Positions 12,201-23,649 are shown, counted from the first letter of the stretch. The stretch: 64,000 bases of DNA from Epinephelus fuscoguttatus (GCF_011397635.1 NC_064765.1:30594632-30658631), one strand, 5' to 3'. A program made the numbers and translations. The notes: generated by a model from the sequence alone, not told the origin.

Positions 12201-15200
12201 AGTACCAAATAATCACAAATAACACTCTGTAGAGGAGCCACCTTGTGGTAAAACAAATTAATGAATCCTCACTTAGAGCCATTTTTTTTTATTACCAAAA
12301 ATTACTCTTTTGATAGTAAAGGTCGCCACCCCTTGGAATGAACATTGGAAACAGGGTGAAAAACGCTTGTTTAAGGTTTCTACGCGATAACGTTGCTGCA
12401 TATAAAGCACCTAGCTCACCTAATGTGCCTCTTCGTGAAGGAGCCCAGCCGTCTTTTAAATATTGTGTTGCTGATCTTCCAAATTAGCAAGATTCCTCTA
12501 ACCTCCTAAGCAGCACTGAAGCTAAGCAAGGCACTGCAGTGGATGACACGTTAGTTTGGATCTGAAAGTCACACAATAACACAAACTAACAGATCAAGGC
12601 AGCAGTAGGCCAGCAGCTCCCATGTTCTGTGAGGTAAAATTACTGATGTTGTCAAAGGAGGCTGGTGGCTTTGAAGAGAGTAATGCAACTGTTTCAGTTC
12701 CTTGTCAGAAGGGGCAGTCTGACAACAAGAGAAAGCAGTGAAAATATTCTAAATATAGCGTACACTTTAACTGATATTGATTTTTTTTAAGTGGTCCCTT
12801 CGGTTATTATTATAATTATCAGCACTCTAAGCTATGCCACTGCTTTTTGGTAATGGCTGAGTGGGCATTTCCATTTGAAGAACCCTTAGAAGAACGTAGA
12901 TGGAGTCAACCTTGAATAAGAATGACAATAACACTGGGCCCACACACACAACTCTAACAAAATGTGAAAGTGCCCCAGCTACCTGTCACTTAGTATTGTC
13001 TATGCAGAAAATAAAAAGGACTTTTACCTTTAGAAACCTGGATGCTCAAAATAACTCCTCCCACTTTGCCACTCCATTGTGTTGTACTATCATCAGAGAC
13101 ATATTTGTTTTGTCATCATTATTCCCCCTTGTAATGTTCCTGAATGTATTCTGTGCTGATGCAATAAGTCAGTTCTCCCTGGGGGATCATGAAATCTAAG
13201 CTAATATATTTGTGCTTGCCCCATTTTACAGTATACACACACAGACCAGCGGTTAATGTGCTTTGTTCTTTGCCAGATCGGAGACGTTAAAACTGCAGAG
13301 AGGTACTTCCAGGATGTGGAGGAAGTCTGCCAGATGAAAGGGAGCCAGCCCAGTCACACCACATGCGTGCTGATGAACAGGTACCCATGTGCCGTGCATT
13401 TGGCACCTCCGTACAGCATGTTGGTGTGCTTTATGTTGCTCGTGATAATTTTCGCTCCACAGTAGCGGAGCTTCCTTCAGAGCGTTTTGCAGGTCTGTGC
13501 TTCCTTCTGGCGTGTGATTAAGCATACGAGGTCGCACCTGTGTAGCTGTGGCCTGAGGAGATGTAGAGTATGAGGAAAACAGTCTCAAGCACACTGTGTG
13601 TATTGATGATCACTGCACAAAGGCAGGTGATTATATTGTCATGCAGCCGTGTTTGTTGCTCTTTTAAGTTGTTTTATTTGAAAGGAACTACTATAGAAGT
13701 ATACAACAGGACAAATATGAACAATACGGAATCTGAGCAAACAGCAGTTGGTTATTCAGGAAAATTAGGTAATCTTATCCTCTAAAATTTAAAAAAAAAA
13801 AGCCTTTAAGAAATCTGACATTCTCTAGACTCCACACACCTAAAGTACAAGGCAACATCCTATTTAATCCAATCTGGGCCACAACACTGATCAAGACATA
13901 TAAATACGGAAATCCCAGTGGTGTGTTTTTCCTGAATGCCACAGATGATGGAAATTGATCACTTATCATTTGTTGCTTTAATCAAGAATGCATGAAATCA
14001 CAGTGACACACTTAGCTCTCATTGTAGTTGTAATTTGTAAAGAGACTGTGAGATTGTGTGTGTGCAACCCACAACAGTTAGGTCAAAGTTACCTGTGAAA
14101 TGCGAGCAGTTATGATGGTGGTGTACTGATATGGGACAGTTCCCCCCAAAATCCAAAATACATATTTTCCTTCTTACTTGTAGCGCAATTTATCAATCTA
14201 GATTGGAACTAGAAGGCACTTGGGTTGTGGTGCTCAAATCGCAAAAAAAAAAAAAAGAAAAAAAAAGAAAAAGTGGCACTAGGTGAGCTAGCAGTAGATA
14301 CACACTTCGTTCTGCATGGTGATACAGTTAGCAGTTGTAGATGTAATGTGTTTGTAGATGTGATGATTGTGTGTGTTTGTGTTTATTTTCCAGGGCCTTC
14401 GTCTACCTCAGTCAGAACAACTACGCTGAAGCTCATGCATCCTTCACTGAAGTCTTGAAAATTGACCCGAAAAACCCTGTTGTAAGTGTGACCACATCCA
14501 CTGTAATAATCGCGTCTTTTACTCTACAACAGCTATTATGCATCACATTAAGTCAAAGTAAAGTAAGATGATTTAAGTTAAGGCTAATGCCATGCATTGT
14601 GTCAACTCCTTATGAAATGTAAGTGTATCTATGATGGTGTTGCATTTATTTAATGATCCACATGCAGATCCTTTCTAAGATTAATAGGAGACAGGGTTAA
14701 CACATTATCCAAACATGTTAAAGTTTCACTGCAGCTCCTTAAAGGAACACTTGAACAAATTTGAAAATATGCTTATTTGCTTTCTTAAGCAAGATTTATG
14801 GTTCAGCGCTCAACACTTTTGAAGAGTGTTGCTCGACAGGAAGTAAAGAGCAGAGTGATGTTTTCAATTTCCGCTTTGGCGAGATGTTTGTCATCTCCGT
14901 GGTAACCAGAGACCCTCTGCTTGTATTTTATGGTCGAAGCCTTTTTCTGTCGCATTCAGTGAAGCGTAATCTGCACAGACAGCTGTTTAAAATCACAGAA
15001 CTATCCCGCAGTATATGTATTACTAACTTATTAAACGCATCTAAATTGACTGATCAGTTCCCAGTCTGTCTGTGAGCGTCAAATTCCCCTCACTCACTGC
15101 GTTGGTCTGGGGAAAAAAAAATCAATGAATCAATAAATACAAACACGGTTGATTTCTTCTGGAGCCGACATGAAGACTAGTTTGGTTCAGTAAATGTTTG

Positions 15201-17036
15201 ATGTCAGTCAGCCTGGTGAAGGCAGTTTGGCTGGCCACTGTGCTCTCAGTTGTGCAGGAGCTGCTGCTGACAGTTGGCTGCTTCCGTGGACAGAGATGCT
15301 AAACGCAGGTCAGAGTCACTGTTGATTTTGAACTGCTATTTCCATGGCAACAATAGTAATACTTCCAATCACATAGCGCAACAGAAGTTGAAGTTATCTG
15401 TAACATGACAAATTTGTCCAGGTGAGTGAAATGAAGGAAAAGTGTGGCTCGACACCTTTCTCTGCTGAAAATTCTTCATTTCTATCAAACAACACTTATA
15501 ACTGTCGAGGGCCCAACCATAAATTAGTCGTTAAAGAGTGGATGGAAACACCGATAATAATTTTGGTCCTGTGTGCTATGCACAGAGCAGGGCCAGATGC
15601 ATAAATGTGCCTTTTCTCACACATTAACTGTTTTTTATAAAAGAGGAATATTCACATCTCACACATACTTTAGACCAAGTGTACACAGTGTTCTTATTTG
15701 TTTTGGTTGCGTGTTACTATTTTTGCAGTCTACACAGTGTTCTATAAAATTTCCATCAAAAGTACATTTATAGAATTTATCTTTTTTTTTTTTTACCTGT
15801 GTTTAAACCATTATTTCCCTGTAAATGATCTCTTCATTTTATCTTGAATTGTGAAGCACTTTGTAAAGTTGGTTTCAATATGAGCACATTTAGTGATGAT
15901 TGAGATATTACTGCGATGGTGGATTGCAGATACTTACAATGAACTAGTGGTATGGGCACTATAAATAGCCACAGCCGTGTAATGACAGCTGTTCTGATGC
16001 TGTTGGAGAGTCTCTGCAATGTAACACAATCTGTGAAATTCCACGTCTTCCTCGCTGTTTTTCTAAATGGCAGGTCTGATGAGTAATGAAGAGGGCACAA
16101 GTATCAATATGCTTGAAAAACTTGATTTTTAAAGGCGTTTTTTTTTTCCACATTTGTTTATAGCAAACTTGTAGAAGTAGAAATTAAATGTGTGCCTACA
16201 ATGATTGAGATTTATAAAACAGAATCAGGCGTTCCTGCAGCTTTCTAAATCTGACCAAAAGAATTTGTATGCATTTTTCTGTTTTTGTACATATGCAGTT
16301 TTATTCATGAATCTACAGAGTTTTATCTGGCCCCTGGGGTCAGGACATGCTTAGCTTACTTTAGCATAAGGAATGAAAGCAGGGGGAAACAGTTAGCTGG
16401 CTTTCTCCAAAGAGAAACATTATGCCTACCAGCACCTCTAAAGCTCTTAATTTACATGTTGTGTCACGTTTAATGATGTTTAATAAGCACACAAACAGAA
16501 GTGTATAAATGCCAACTGGTAGTTTTATGAGGTGATACATGTTGAAACTATTCTTTGACAGTTTACCCATCTACCCAGCTCTTCTGTGCAAATAGTGGAA
16601 GGTTTTAAACTTTACTGTACTGTTGGTCATACCAGTACATTGTACTCAATATCATTTGATTTGTGAAACTCAATTAAAATTAAGATAAAACTTTAAAAGC
16701 TTGTCAGAAACCTCATACCAAACATAATAACGCAGTTGACGATAAGTTAACATCCAAACTCACCCATGCTCTCCCCCTTCTGTACATTCTCAGGCCAACA
16801 ACAACGCAGCAGTTTGCCTGCTCTATCTCGGCCGTCTGAAGGAGTCCCTGGGCCAGCTGGAGGGCTTGGTGCAGCAGGACCCTGCGCTCTACCTCCATGA
16901 GAGCGTCCTCTTCAACCTGACCACTATGTACGAGCTGGAGTCATCTCGCAGCACCCAGAAGAAGCAGGCTCTGCTGGAGGCCGTGGCCTGTCGGGAGGGG
17001 GACAGCTTCAACACACAGTGCCTCAAACTGGTCTAA
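4657..17036 (+). CDS. trappc12: trappc12, C-terminal part (seven exons, 5' part outside window)
   Basis: TRAPPC12 is a subunit of the TRAPPIII tethering complex in ER-Golgi transport and autophagy; the human protein also has a reported mitotic kinetochore role. Coding exons are 4657-4769, 5085-5157, 6400-6473, 9266-9364, 13277-13380, 14394-14481 and 16794-17036. All have AG/GT borders and the phases join without a stop to give 264 codons ending in TAA at 17034-17036. Recognisable blocks in order are [40 protein letters not shown], a TPR-like stretch ([47 protein letters not shown]), then [18 protein letters not shown] and the conserved tail [19 protein letters not shown] to FNTQCLKLV. These match the C-terminal third of vertebrate TRAPPC12 almost block for block. 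The first exon begins in phase (its first codon needs a G from an upstream exon), so the gene starts before the window. No break is visible. Confidence 0.95.
4774..4821. repeat. (CA)n microsatellite at a splice donor
   Basis: About 24 CA units starting a few bases after the donor of trappc12 exon a. Confidence 0.92.
5085..5157 (+). CDS. trappc12: trappc12 exon b
   Basis: The acceptor is ttaacag and the donor gtaagc. It encodes [19 protein letters not shown] to NRQ plus one base of the next codon (73 nt). The donor runs straight into a second CA repeat. Confidence 0.93.
5163..5183. repeat. (CA)n microsatellite at a splice donor
   Basis: About ten CA units starting six bases after the end of trappc12 exon b. 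Confidence 0.9.
6400..6473 (+). CDS. trappc12: trappc12 exon c
   Basis: The acceptor is tttttccag and the donor gtatgt. It encodes (A)[19 protein letters not shown] and then LLLMK (74 nt), nearly identical to the vertebrate family in the [11 protein letters not shown] stretch. Confidence 0.95.
7386..7945. mobile_element. Harbinger-like miniature element, copy 1
   Basis: The left end GCCCTGACACACCAAGC and right end ATCGGTTTGGTGTGTC are inverted repeats, and the interior is shared with copies at 34912-36005 and 44858-45311 (for example CAGCATGTTGAATCG). It lies in a trappc12 intron and has no coding capacity. Confidence 0.6.
8565..8591. repeat. (TG)n microsatellite
   Basis: About thirteen TG units in the trappc12 intron between exons c and d. 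Confidence 0.85.
9237..9263 (+). repeat. (CT)n forming the polypyrimidine tract of exon d
   Basis: A CT repeat ends directly in the tag acceptor of trappc12 exon d. Confidence 0.85.
9266..9364 (+). CDS. trappc12: trappc12 exon d (TPR)
   Basis: The acceptor is cttag at the end of a CT microsatellite and the donor gtctgc. It has 33 codons, [17 protein letters not shown] to GIGRIFLQ, a TPR helix pair. A Tc1-like element begins 26 bases after the exon end. Confidence 0.94.
9390..11480 (+). mobile_element. fossil Tc1/mariner-like transposon, interrupted
   Basis: It is flanked by TA at both ends (9388-9389 and 11481-11482). The left end CAGCGCCACGAC and the inverted right end CAGTGCTGCTC begin degenerate inverted repeats over about 80 bp (both contain TCTGTAT and CTCAAATGTGA). 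Around 11030-11145 on the + strand the decayed transposase C-terminal region reads [19 protein letters not shown] and [10 protein letters not shown], diagnostic of Tc1-like transposases. The left half holds the N-terminal region in broken frames. Roughly 10220-10890 does not fit the transposase and looks like a later insertion. Not functional. Confidence 0.85.
11957..12335. mobile_element. hAT-like non-autonomous element
   Basis: Ends are CAAGGGTAGGCAACC and, inverted, CAAGGGGTGGCGACC (12 of 15 identical). The flanking 8-mers gcataaac and gaatgaac agree at 6 of 8 positions, as expected for an aged 8-bp hAT target duplication. It is 379 bp with no ORF. Confidence 0.65.
13277..13380 (+). CDS. 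trappc12: trappc12 exon e (TPR)
   Basis: The acceptor is tgccag and the donor gtaccc. It encodes [17 protein letters not shown] to CVLMN and ends after two bases of an Arg codon (104 nt). Confidence 0.93.
14394..14481 (+). CDS. trappc12: trappc12 exon f (TPR)
   Basis: The acceptor is ttttccag and the donor gtaagt. It encodes (R)[19 protein letters not shown] to DPKNPV (88 nt). Confidence 0.94.
16794..17036 (+). CDS. trappc12: trappc12 last coding exon
   Basis: The acceptor is ttctcag. There are 80 codons plus TAA, starting [19 protein letters not shown] and ending FNTQCLKLV. It carries the last TPR and the conserved C-terminus. Confidence 0.96.
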   Translation, partial: ANNNAAVCLLYLGRLKESLGQLEGLVQQDPALYLHESVLFNLTTMYELESSRSTQKKQALLEAVACREGDSFNTQCLKLV

Positions 17037-17098
17037 GAGGCAAGAATAAGAACTGGGAGGGGACAAACACTATTGCATTCTCAGCCAGTGTGACAGGG

Positions 17099-17104
17099 AA
17101 TAAA
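17099..17104 (+). terminator. possible trappc12 polyadenylation signal (AATAAA)
   Basis: An exact AATAAA lies 62 bases after the stop codon. It would give a very short 3' UTR. Later, less canonical signals may be used instead, so this is only a candidate. Confidence 0.35.
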
Positions 17105-17470
17105 AGCCCAAGAGTAGAATCCTAGAGGAGTAGAAAGCTCTAACTCCAGTGAAAGTGAGGTGACAGAGAAGTAAATGTTTAGTGCTTGTTTCGGTTTCCC
17201 AGAATCAGGTTGATGTAAGATCTTTCACAACTGGTTTTATACTTCTAAAATTTGATCTGGGAAGCCCAGGCATGCATTTCTTTTCACATCAGCCTGCAGG
17301 GGGGCATGGCACTCCTATCCTTGTAGAGGGTGACCCAGTAATGACTCATGCATTTACTTACAGGAACAGAAACGATGGCCAGCTCACACAAGCTGGTGGA
17401 TTGACATTCTGAAAAAGAAAAGGTCCTACAAAAAATCCTGTGTGCGCAGAATGTTCATTTTACTTTACAG

Positions 17471-19322
17471 ATTAAAGGAGTAGTTTGACATTTTGGGAAG
17501 TTTTGCATATTTGCTTTCGTGCTGTAAGTTAGATGAGAACATCGATACCACTCTGTTTGTGCCGTAAATATCAGGCTTTAGGGAAAATTCTGATAATGTG
17601 ATAGTGATACAAAAGGGTCTTCAAAATCTGATCAACTGGAAGGATACACATTTTGTAGGGAGGTTGCTGTTTGCTTTAGTTTACTCTTCGCTGCATTAGA
17701 ATCGGAGAACCTGTAAGGAACTGTTCTGTTGCAACAGGTTGTTTAACAAGCTTCACCAGCTTTTTACCTGGTTGTAGGGAGTTTTCGAAATGTGTCAGGG
17801 ACAGCAATATTGTGTGTTTCTTCACTGATTAACTTCTTACTTACTGACTTACTTACTACAAACGGACAAGCTCATCTTGCAATGATCCCTCAAGATTGTC
17901 CTGCTAAGCAGTCCAGCACATAATCCCTCTGAAAACACTTTATACTAACTTAAGATAACCAGCTGCTAGCTCTAACTTCATATTTAGCATGTAGAAATTA
18001 AACTTAATATGAAGCTACAGGCAAGAAACATTTAACTTAGCTAGCCTGGTTCTGTCCAAAGGTGACAAAATTGGCCAACCAACATGTCTAGAGCTCACAA
18101 ATTAACATGTTTGGCGGATTGTTTTTTTTGTTTGTTTTTTTTTTTTAACCTTTACAGGCTAGCCATTCCCCCTGCTTCCAGTTGTTGTGCTAACTAAAGC
18201 TAACCAGCTCCTAGCTCCAACCAGTATTTAGTGTGCAGATATTATGCTAAATATGAAGCTACAGGCAGGAGACCGCTAGCTCAGCTCAAAGACTGTAAAC
18301 AGGTAACAGCTAGCCCGGTTCTGTCCAAAGATAAAAAAAAAATTGGCCGACCAACATGTCTAAAGCTCACAAATTAACATGTTTGGCAGATTTTTTTTTT
18401 ACCTTTACAGGCTAGCCATTTCCCCTTGCTTCCAGTTTTTGTGCTAACTTAAGCTAACCAGCTGCTAGCTCTAACTTTATATGTAGAATGTAGAAATTCA
18501 GCTTAATATGAAGCTACAGGCAGGAAACAATTAGCTTGAAAACTACAGGGCAACAGCTAGCCCTGTTCTGTCCAAGGGTAACAAAATTGGCCAACCAACA
18601 CGTGTAGAGCTCACAAATTAACATGTTTGGCAGATTGTTTTTTTTTTTTTTTTTACCTTTACACGTTAGCCATTTCCCCCTGCTTCCAGTTTTTGTGCTA
18701 ACTAAAGCTAACCAACTCCTAGCTCCAACCAGTATTTAGTGTGCAGCTATTATGCTAAATATGAAGCTACAGGCAGCCAGCTTAGCTCAAAGACTGTAAA
18801 CGGTTAACAGCTAGCCTGGTTCTGTCCAAAGGTAACAAAATTGGCCAACCAACACCTCTAAAGCTCACACATTAACATGTTAGGCAGATTTTTTTTTTCA
18901 CCTTTACAGGCTAGCCATTTCCCCCTGCTTCCAGCTTTTGTACTAACTAAAGCTAACCAACTCCTAGCCAATATTTAGTGTGCAGATATTGTGCTAAATA
19001 TGAAGCTACAGGCAGGAGACAGCTAGCTTAGCTCAAGACTGTAAACGGGTAACAGCTAGCTTGGTTCTGTTTAAAGGTAACAAAATTCACCTACCAACAT
19101 GTCCAAAGCTCACATATTAACATGTTAGGCAGATTTTTTAACCTTTGGAGAGCCAGGCTAACTGTTTCCCTGCTTCCAGTCTTTACGCTAAGCTAAGCTA
19201 ATCGGATGCTAGCTGTAGCTTCATATTCAACGTACAGACACGAGAGTGGTATCAATCTTCTCAACTGAAGCTCTGTAAGAAAGCAAAAGTGTTTCCCAAA
19301 AAGTTTAACTGTTCCTCTAAAT
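17471..19322. mobile_element. inverted-repeat element with internal tandem expansion
   Basis: The left end (17472 on: TTAAAGGAGTAGTTTGACA, then TTTGCTTTCGTGCTG and GATACCACTCT) recurs inverted at 19235-19320. Between them about five diverged ~250-bp units repeat, with ACAGGCTAGCC-like starts at about 18153, 18404, 18659, 18903 and 19143. Partial relatives occur at 11880-11955, 14745-14800, 16346-16570 and 40965-41080. It lies between trappc12 and the adi1 polyadenylation signal. Confidence 0.75.
17950..19210. repeat. tandem array, about five units of 240-255 bp
   Basis: Each unit holds GCTAGCC, CCCCTGCTTCCAG, a TATGAAGCTACAGGCA block, GGTTCTGTCCAAAGG, ACAAAATTGGCC and a poly-T run. Unit spacing is 251, 255, 244 and 240 bp. 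Confidence 0.8.
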
Positions 19323-19940
19323 GTTTTATCAAAGATATTCAACTCATACCAGCACAGACGAACCATCAAATCAAGCATTGTGAGATTGGAAGAGACTTCA
19401 GAGCATAGATGTACATTGCACTACAGACTGGTGGCAGTGTTAAGGGAGTTGCAGGCTCATAATGCGAGTCTTGACACGGGCATTATCCTGAGCTTCAGTG
19501 TGCTTAAAGACTAATAAACTACCATCGAGTTCCACAGCCTCTTCCTCAGCAGACACCTGTAATACTGGATTAAAAGTCAAGGACCACTCCATTTCAGCTG
19601 CCAGGTTTATTAACTCATGCAGTGAAAATAGATAAGCCCTTCAGATTGCATCGTAACCTGTTCACTAGGCAAAACTAAACAGTATAAGGAATCCAAAATT
19701 GTACATATCAGAGAAGCTGTTTTTTCTGTTTAAATGGTTATATTAAAAATGATTGTCTTGTTAAATCTTTTATTGATTTGTCCCGGTGGATCTTTAATTA
19801 TCACTGTTTATATATCGTGTTGATCATATTTATGTATATTAAAATGTGTTTTACCCTCAGTAAACTGTATTTTAAATCAACCCATCTGGTTCAATGGAAA
19901 GATCATAAAAACCAAAGCACAGATTGAAAACAGAAGCAGC

Positions 19941-19946
19941 TTTATT
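19941..19946 (-). terminator. adi1 polyadenylation signal (AATAAA)
   Basis: Minus-strand AATAAA lies about 750 bases after the adi1 stop codon. It is a plausible end for the 3' UTR and lies outside the 17471-19322 repeat. Confidence 0.5.
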
Positions 19947-20659
19947 TTCCATACAACAAGCAATTTGTATGAATATGTCAGAAACACTCAACCCCATTAG
20001 CACAGACCACTAACATCTCTAACTTCTGATTCAGAGAGATCTGAGTATGAAATTAGAAAATAGTGTGTATTAGTTGCATATTTCAGCATGTTGTTGAGGA
20101 TAAGTCTGAGAGCACCTAAGATCAAATACAGCTGATTTAAGAGAATAAGGCACTACAGATTGTCCTGTGGTGTAACAGTATTCAGACCCTGTGTAAGTGA
20201 TGCTCCATCCTGCAATCAAACTTTTACTGAAGTTAACATACATATTAATTATGCTTAGGAATCAAAAGTCAAAGTACAAAGTGCAGCATGGCCCCTTTTA
20301 AAATACTATATTTATAGATATATTTTGTTGACAGGATGCTAATTTTAGATACTTTATATGGTCAGTTACGTCAGTCTGTAGAATCTAAATCTAACTGGTA
20401 AATTAAATCTAGAAGTGTTAATTAGGATGAAATGAAAAGACTTGTACCTTTGAGTAAATGTACTTACTGAAATTCCACCGCTGAGATTGTATTCACCAAA
20501 AGGCATCTTAGTGCATAATGCCTGATTTGCTACAGGAGATCTCCACAATGTGTGTCTCAACATTCTAACTGTAAACCTACTTCATTGTCTCTACAGAATC
20601 GTATTAGAGGCCCTGGTTCTAGTGGAAGCAGTGGTCATAGGGAATCACACAGCTCGCTC

Positions 20660-20700
20660 GCTCTCTCTCTCTCTCTCTCTTTCTCTCGCTCGCTCTCAGG
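20660..20700 (-). repeat. GA microsatellite overlapping the adi1 stop region
   Basis: An imperfect (GA)n/(GCGA)n tract on the coding strand begins directly after the adi1 TGA, so the 3' UTR opens with a purine tract. Confidence 0.8.
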
Positions 20701-20812
20701 ATCCCTGCAGTGACGCGACGTAGTTCTTGCGGATGTCAAAGTCATCGGCGGGCCGGTTGTAAGCTTTCCACACAGGCTCCCCCACAAACAGCCTCATGGC
20801 TTTAGTGTAGTT
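20696..20812 (-). CDS. adi1: adi1 exon 4
   Basis: It has 38 codons plus [18 protein letters not shown] to SLQGS. The acceptor is ctctacag. Confidence 0.95.
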   Translation of the reverse strand, partial: NYTKAMRLFVGEPVWKAYNRPADDFDIRKNYVASLQGS

Positions 20813-23131
20813 CTGTAGAGACAAACAGTGTTGAGATCAATCCAAATGTGGCGAGATACTCCCTGTGTTAAAAAGAGTTCATTATTTGGTCATTTACCGC
20901 AATAAAAACAGCCTTAATATTCAGAGCATATCTATGGTAACAAGGTTCTCTGCACGCAGCTCTCATTGAGATGCTAACAGTGCTAACAATGTAAACAGTG
21001 CTGACAGAGCTAAAGGTGTTAACTGGGGGGAACTGGAGGGTGGGCGCCACGCTTCCGCAATGACTCATGATATGAGTGGTAACCGCCATGTCCACACTTT
21101 GCCGGGTGCCTGCAATTAGCTAGCCAGTGGGATATACACACATGGACTTACATGCACGACCATGCATGTGACTTCATTCTCTGCTCATGAAGCCATTTCT
21201 CCACCATATCATTACATAGCAAATAGCGGTTTGCTGCCATATTAATGCTCTGAATATCGTTTAGTGCTCCTTTAGGTAGTGTGACCCAGAATTCAGGTTT
21301 TTAGATCAACAGCCTCAAGAAAAACAAAACAGACTTTAGGTTGCAATGTCAAAAGTAAACTAACAAGTGCAAAAAACAAACAAAGCTTACATGCTAATAG
21401 CAACAGTCATGACAACACTGACAGCAGTGACACATCCCACAGCTGCAACACTTTGAGGACATAGTAATGTAGAAGTATTTAATCAGCACATTCTTCAACT
21501 ATGTAAATGGCATGATTTGTTAGGTAATATAAATACTAGCTGACAATGCACGCTGCACACTTTGTGTTTGTATTCTGCTGTATGGAAACACCAGACGGGT
21601 TGTGCTCTCAATATTTGCTCTAGTCTTATTCAAATATTCTTTTCCGCATCAACAACCCAATTTCTCCTCAGGCGCCATTTATTCTCATCTCATCTAATCC
21701 ACTGTTCTCAAGTGCTTTGTTACATTGTCAGTGTTGAACATCTTCACCTCCCAATATAATCAAAAAGCAGTTAACTACATTATGTTTTTAAAGGATGTGG
21801 CTTCCTACCAACAACAGTTACATATGTATGCTACATACAGTCTCGTCCAGGGTGAAGCGATGGTAGATGCCGGCCGGCAAGGTGATCAGGTCCCCTTTGC
21901 TCATGGCAATTCGGATCCACCGCTCATCCTTGTCCCTCACGTCGAAGTAGGCCCGGCCGTCAAGGATGTAGCGGATCTCGTCATCCAAGTGCAGGTGCTC
22001 CGCAAAGAATGTCTTCAGCTGAGACACAAAAAGACAAAGAGGCTTGAGTTATGGTGGTTTCTTTGTTGAATTATAAAACTTTACAACCAGTTCAAGTGCT
22101 AGCTGTCCTGATGTGTCATTGTCCTCGCCACTGACTGAGAATGATGGTCATATAAATGTCATAAACCACTGCAGAGCATTATTCTCATCTCCACAGGTCA
22201 TTACATCTTCTAATGCAGTGGGGACACTTCACTCTGGTTCACTTTTAACACCTTAAAGAGTCTTCTCTGACAATGTGACTGCCTCTGACTGAGCAACATC
22301 CTCATTAGAAGACATTGCCTAATTTAAAGTGAACAGCTTGTCCCGTGCACAGTGATTTTGGTTACCTTTTCCTCATAGTTAGGTAGTGTGTCCTTGTGAA
22401 TGGTGATAATGTCCATATAGGAGTAGCCTTGGTCTTTACGGATCTGCTCCAGCTCTGGATCTGTTTCATAGATATCAGCATTCAGCTGCAATAACAGAAC
22501 AACAGCTCTGATCAGCACACAAACTCATCTGTAAAACCAATTTGGTGATTTCATAATTTCACACAGCAAACCCAATGCCAGCAGTTAGCTCCTTTGGGCA
22601 TCTCGTGTCATGATAGCATATGGTAACAGCATAAGTGATGCTAGTTAGCGGTATGACATGCATTGCAGGAACCGAAAAGAAAATTAAAATACATGTGTGT
22701 GTTGGCTATTGGTTATTTATTATATGTAGTATTTTTTCCACCCACCTAAACTACAAAAATGTCGGCATATGCACATGTTGTGGGATCATTTTTAAGTTGT
22801 GGGTCACAGCAAAGAAGTTACGTAACCCAAATCAGAGTTTACAGACGTATTATCAATTAATACAGTGCATATAAAACTCGAGCTTTGACTCTTGCTGGCT
22901 TTGACTCTTGCTGGCTCCTCGGAGTACAAATTACTATTAGCCTTAGTTAATTGACAGCTAACTGTCATGTGTAAACTTAGGCAGCAGCTAACGCGGCTGT
23001 CACTTTACCTTCCAGTGAAACACCCCCAGCTTCTTTAACTCCTCCAGGGACACGGGCTGATTTGGGTTCAGTCTGTGCGGCTTTCTCTGGTCTTCATCAG
23101 AGCTGTCCATGTACCAGGCTTCTAACCCCAT
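20696..23131 (-). CDS. adi1: adi1, acireductone dioxygenase (complete, four exons)
   Basis: ADI1 is the cupin-fold dioxygenase of the methionine salvage cycle. With Fe(II) it converts acireductone to 2-keto-4-methylthiobutyrate and formate; with other metals it runs an off-pathway CO-producing reaction. Exons on the minus strand are 23131-23009, 22485-22366, 22018-21839 and 20812-20696, all in phase 0. They join to 179 aa, the same length as the human protein. The ATG at 23131 has A at -3 and G at +4 and begins MGLEAWYMD. Metal ligands are visible as H89, H91 and E95 in HLHLDDE and H134 in GIYHRF. The C-terminal [10 protein letters not shown] to YNRPADDF block is also present. The gene is convergent with trappc12, as in human. 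The stop codon abuts a GA microsatellite. Nothing appears broken. Confidence 0.97.
21839..22018 (-). CDS. adi1: adi1 exon 3 (metal-binding core)
   Basis: It has 60 codons and carries all four metal ligands (HLHLDDE and YHRF). The acceptor is gtctcag and the donor gtatgt. Confidence 0.96.
22366..22485 (-). CDS. adi1: adi1 exon 2
   Basis: It has 40 codons, [19 protein letters not shown] to LPNYEEK. The acceptor is attgcag and the donor gtaacc. Confidence 0.95.
23009..23131 (-). CDS. adi1: adi1 exon 1
   Basis: It has 41 codons from the start ATG to HWK and a gtaaag donor. It encodes the [10 protein letters not shown]-terminus and the LEELKKLGV segment. Confidence 0.95.
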
Positions 23132-23208
23132 GCTGGAGATAACCGCTGCACGTTTTCACAGCTGGACTCTGAAGCGATATCTCACAGAAACTACTGTCGG
23201 CGTTACAC

Positions 23209-23218
23209 GTCACGTGAC
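23209..23218. promoter_or_regulatory. perfect palindromic E-box (CLEAR type) upstream of adi1
   Basis: GTCACGTGAC lies 78 bases upstream of the adi1 ATG. This equals the consensus known for TFEB/MITF-family CLEAR elements and is also compatible with USF or MYC/MAX. The motif is seen in the sequence; its function is inferred from position only. Confidence 0.45.
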
Positions 23219-23649
23219 TGCAGCCTCACTTCCTGTAAACAATGGGGACGTACGGTGCTTTCACCAGACCAAATCAGTGGTGTGGGCAGCGAGGGGCTCT
23301 GCGAACAGGCTGTATATCCATACCAATTTTTAAAATGATAAATGTATTTATAATATAGGCATAGACATATTAGAAAAACACACAGCCATCTAATTTGGTA
23401 CTTTTACTTTGAAGGCTACCACCGGAAGTGTGGGTTGCTTGCCTTTACTATAGACGAGGGATACTAAATTTGCAAAATGACAAGAGGCCAGGGGGCAGTG
23501 ACCTAACAAACATGAATTATATTTATCAGATATAAAAATGAATTGTCTGTTTTCAACCCTTTTGACGTTTGCTGTCCTCACTTATCTTTGCCAAGAGGCA
23601 AATCCAGGTCATGTGTATAAAGGAGGGGACACTGGGGTGTATCCATGTT

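Larger units (their letters stand above)
12336..16793 (+). other. trappc12 introns around exons e and f
   Basis: Mostly unique AT-rich sequence. Fragments of the 17471-19322 repeat family lie at 14745-14800 and 16346-16570, and an A-rich run at 14241-14272. No further exon is seen. Confidence 0.55.

Noticed and set aside
17950-19210. CRISPR-like regular repetition
   Set aside because: Units are 240-255 bp, diverged and contiguous, with no short identical repeats and unique spacers, in a vertebrate genome.
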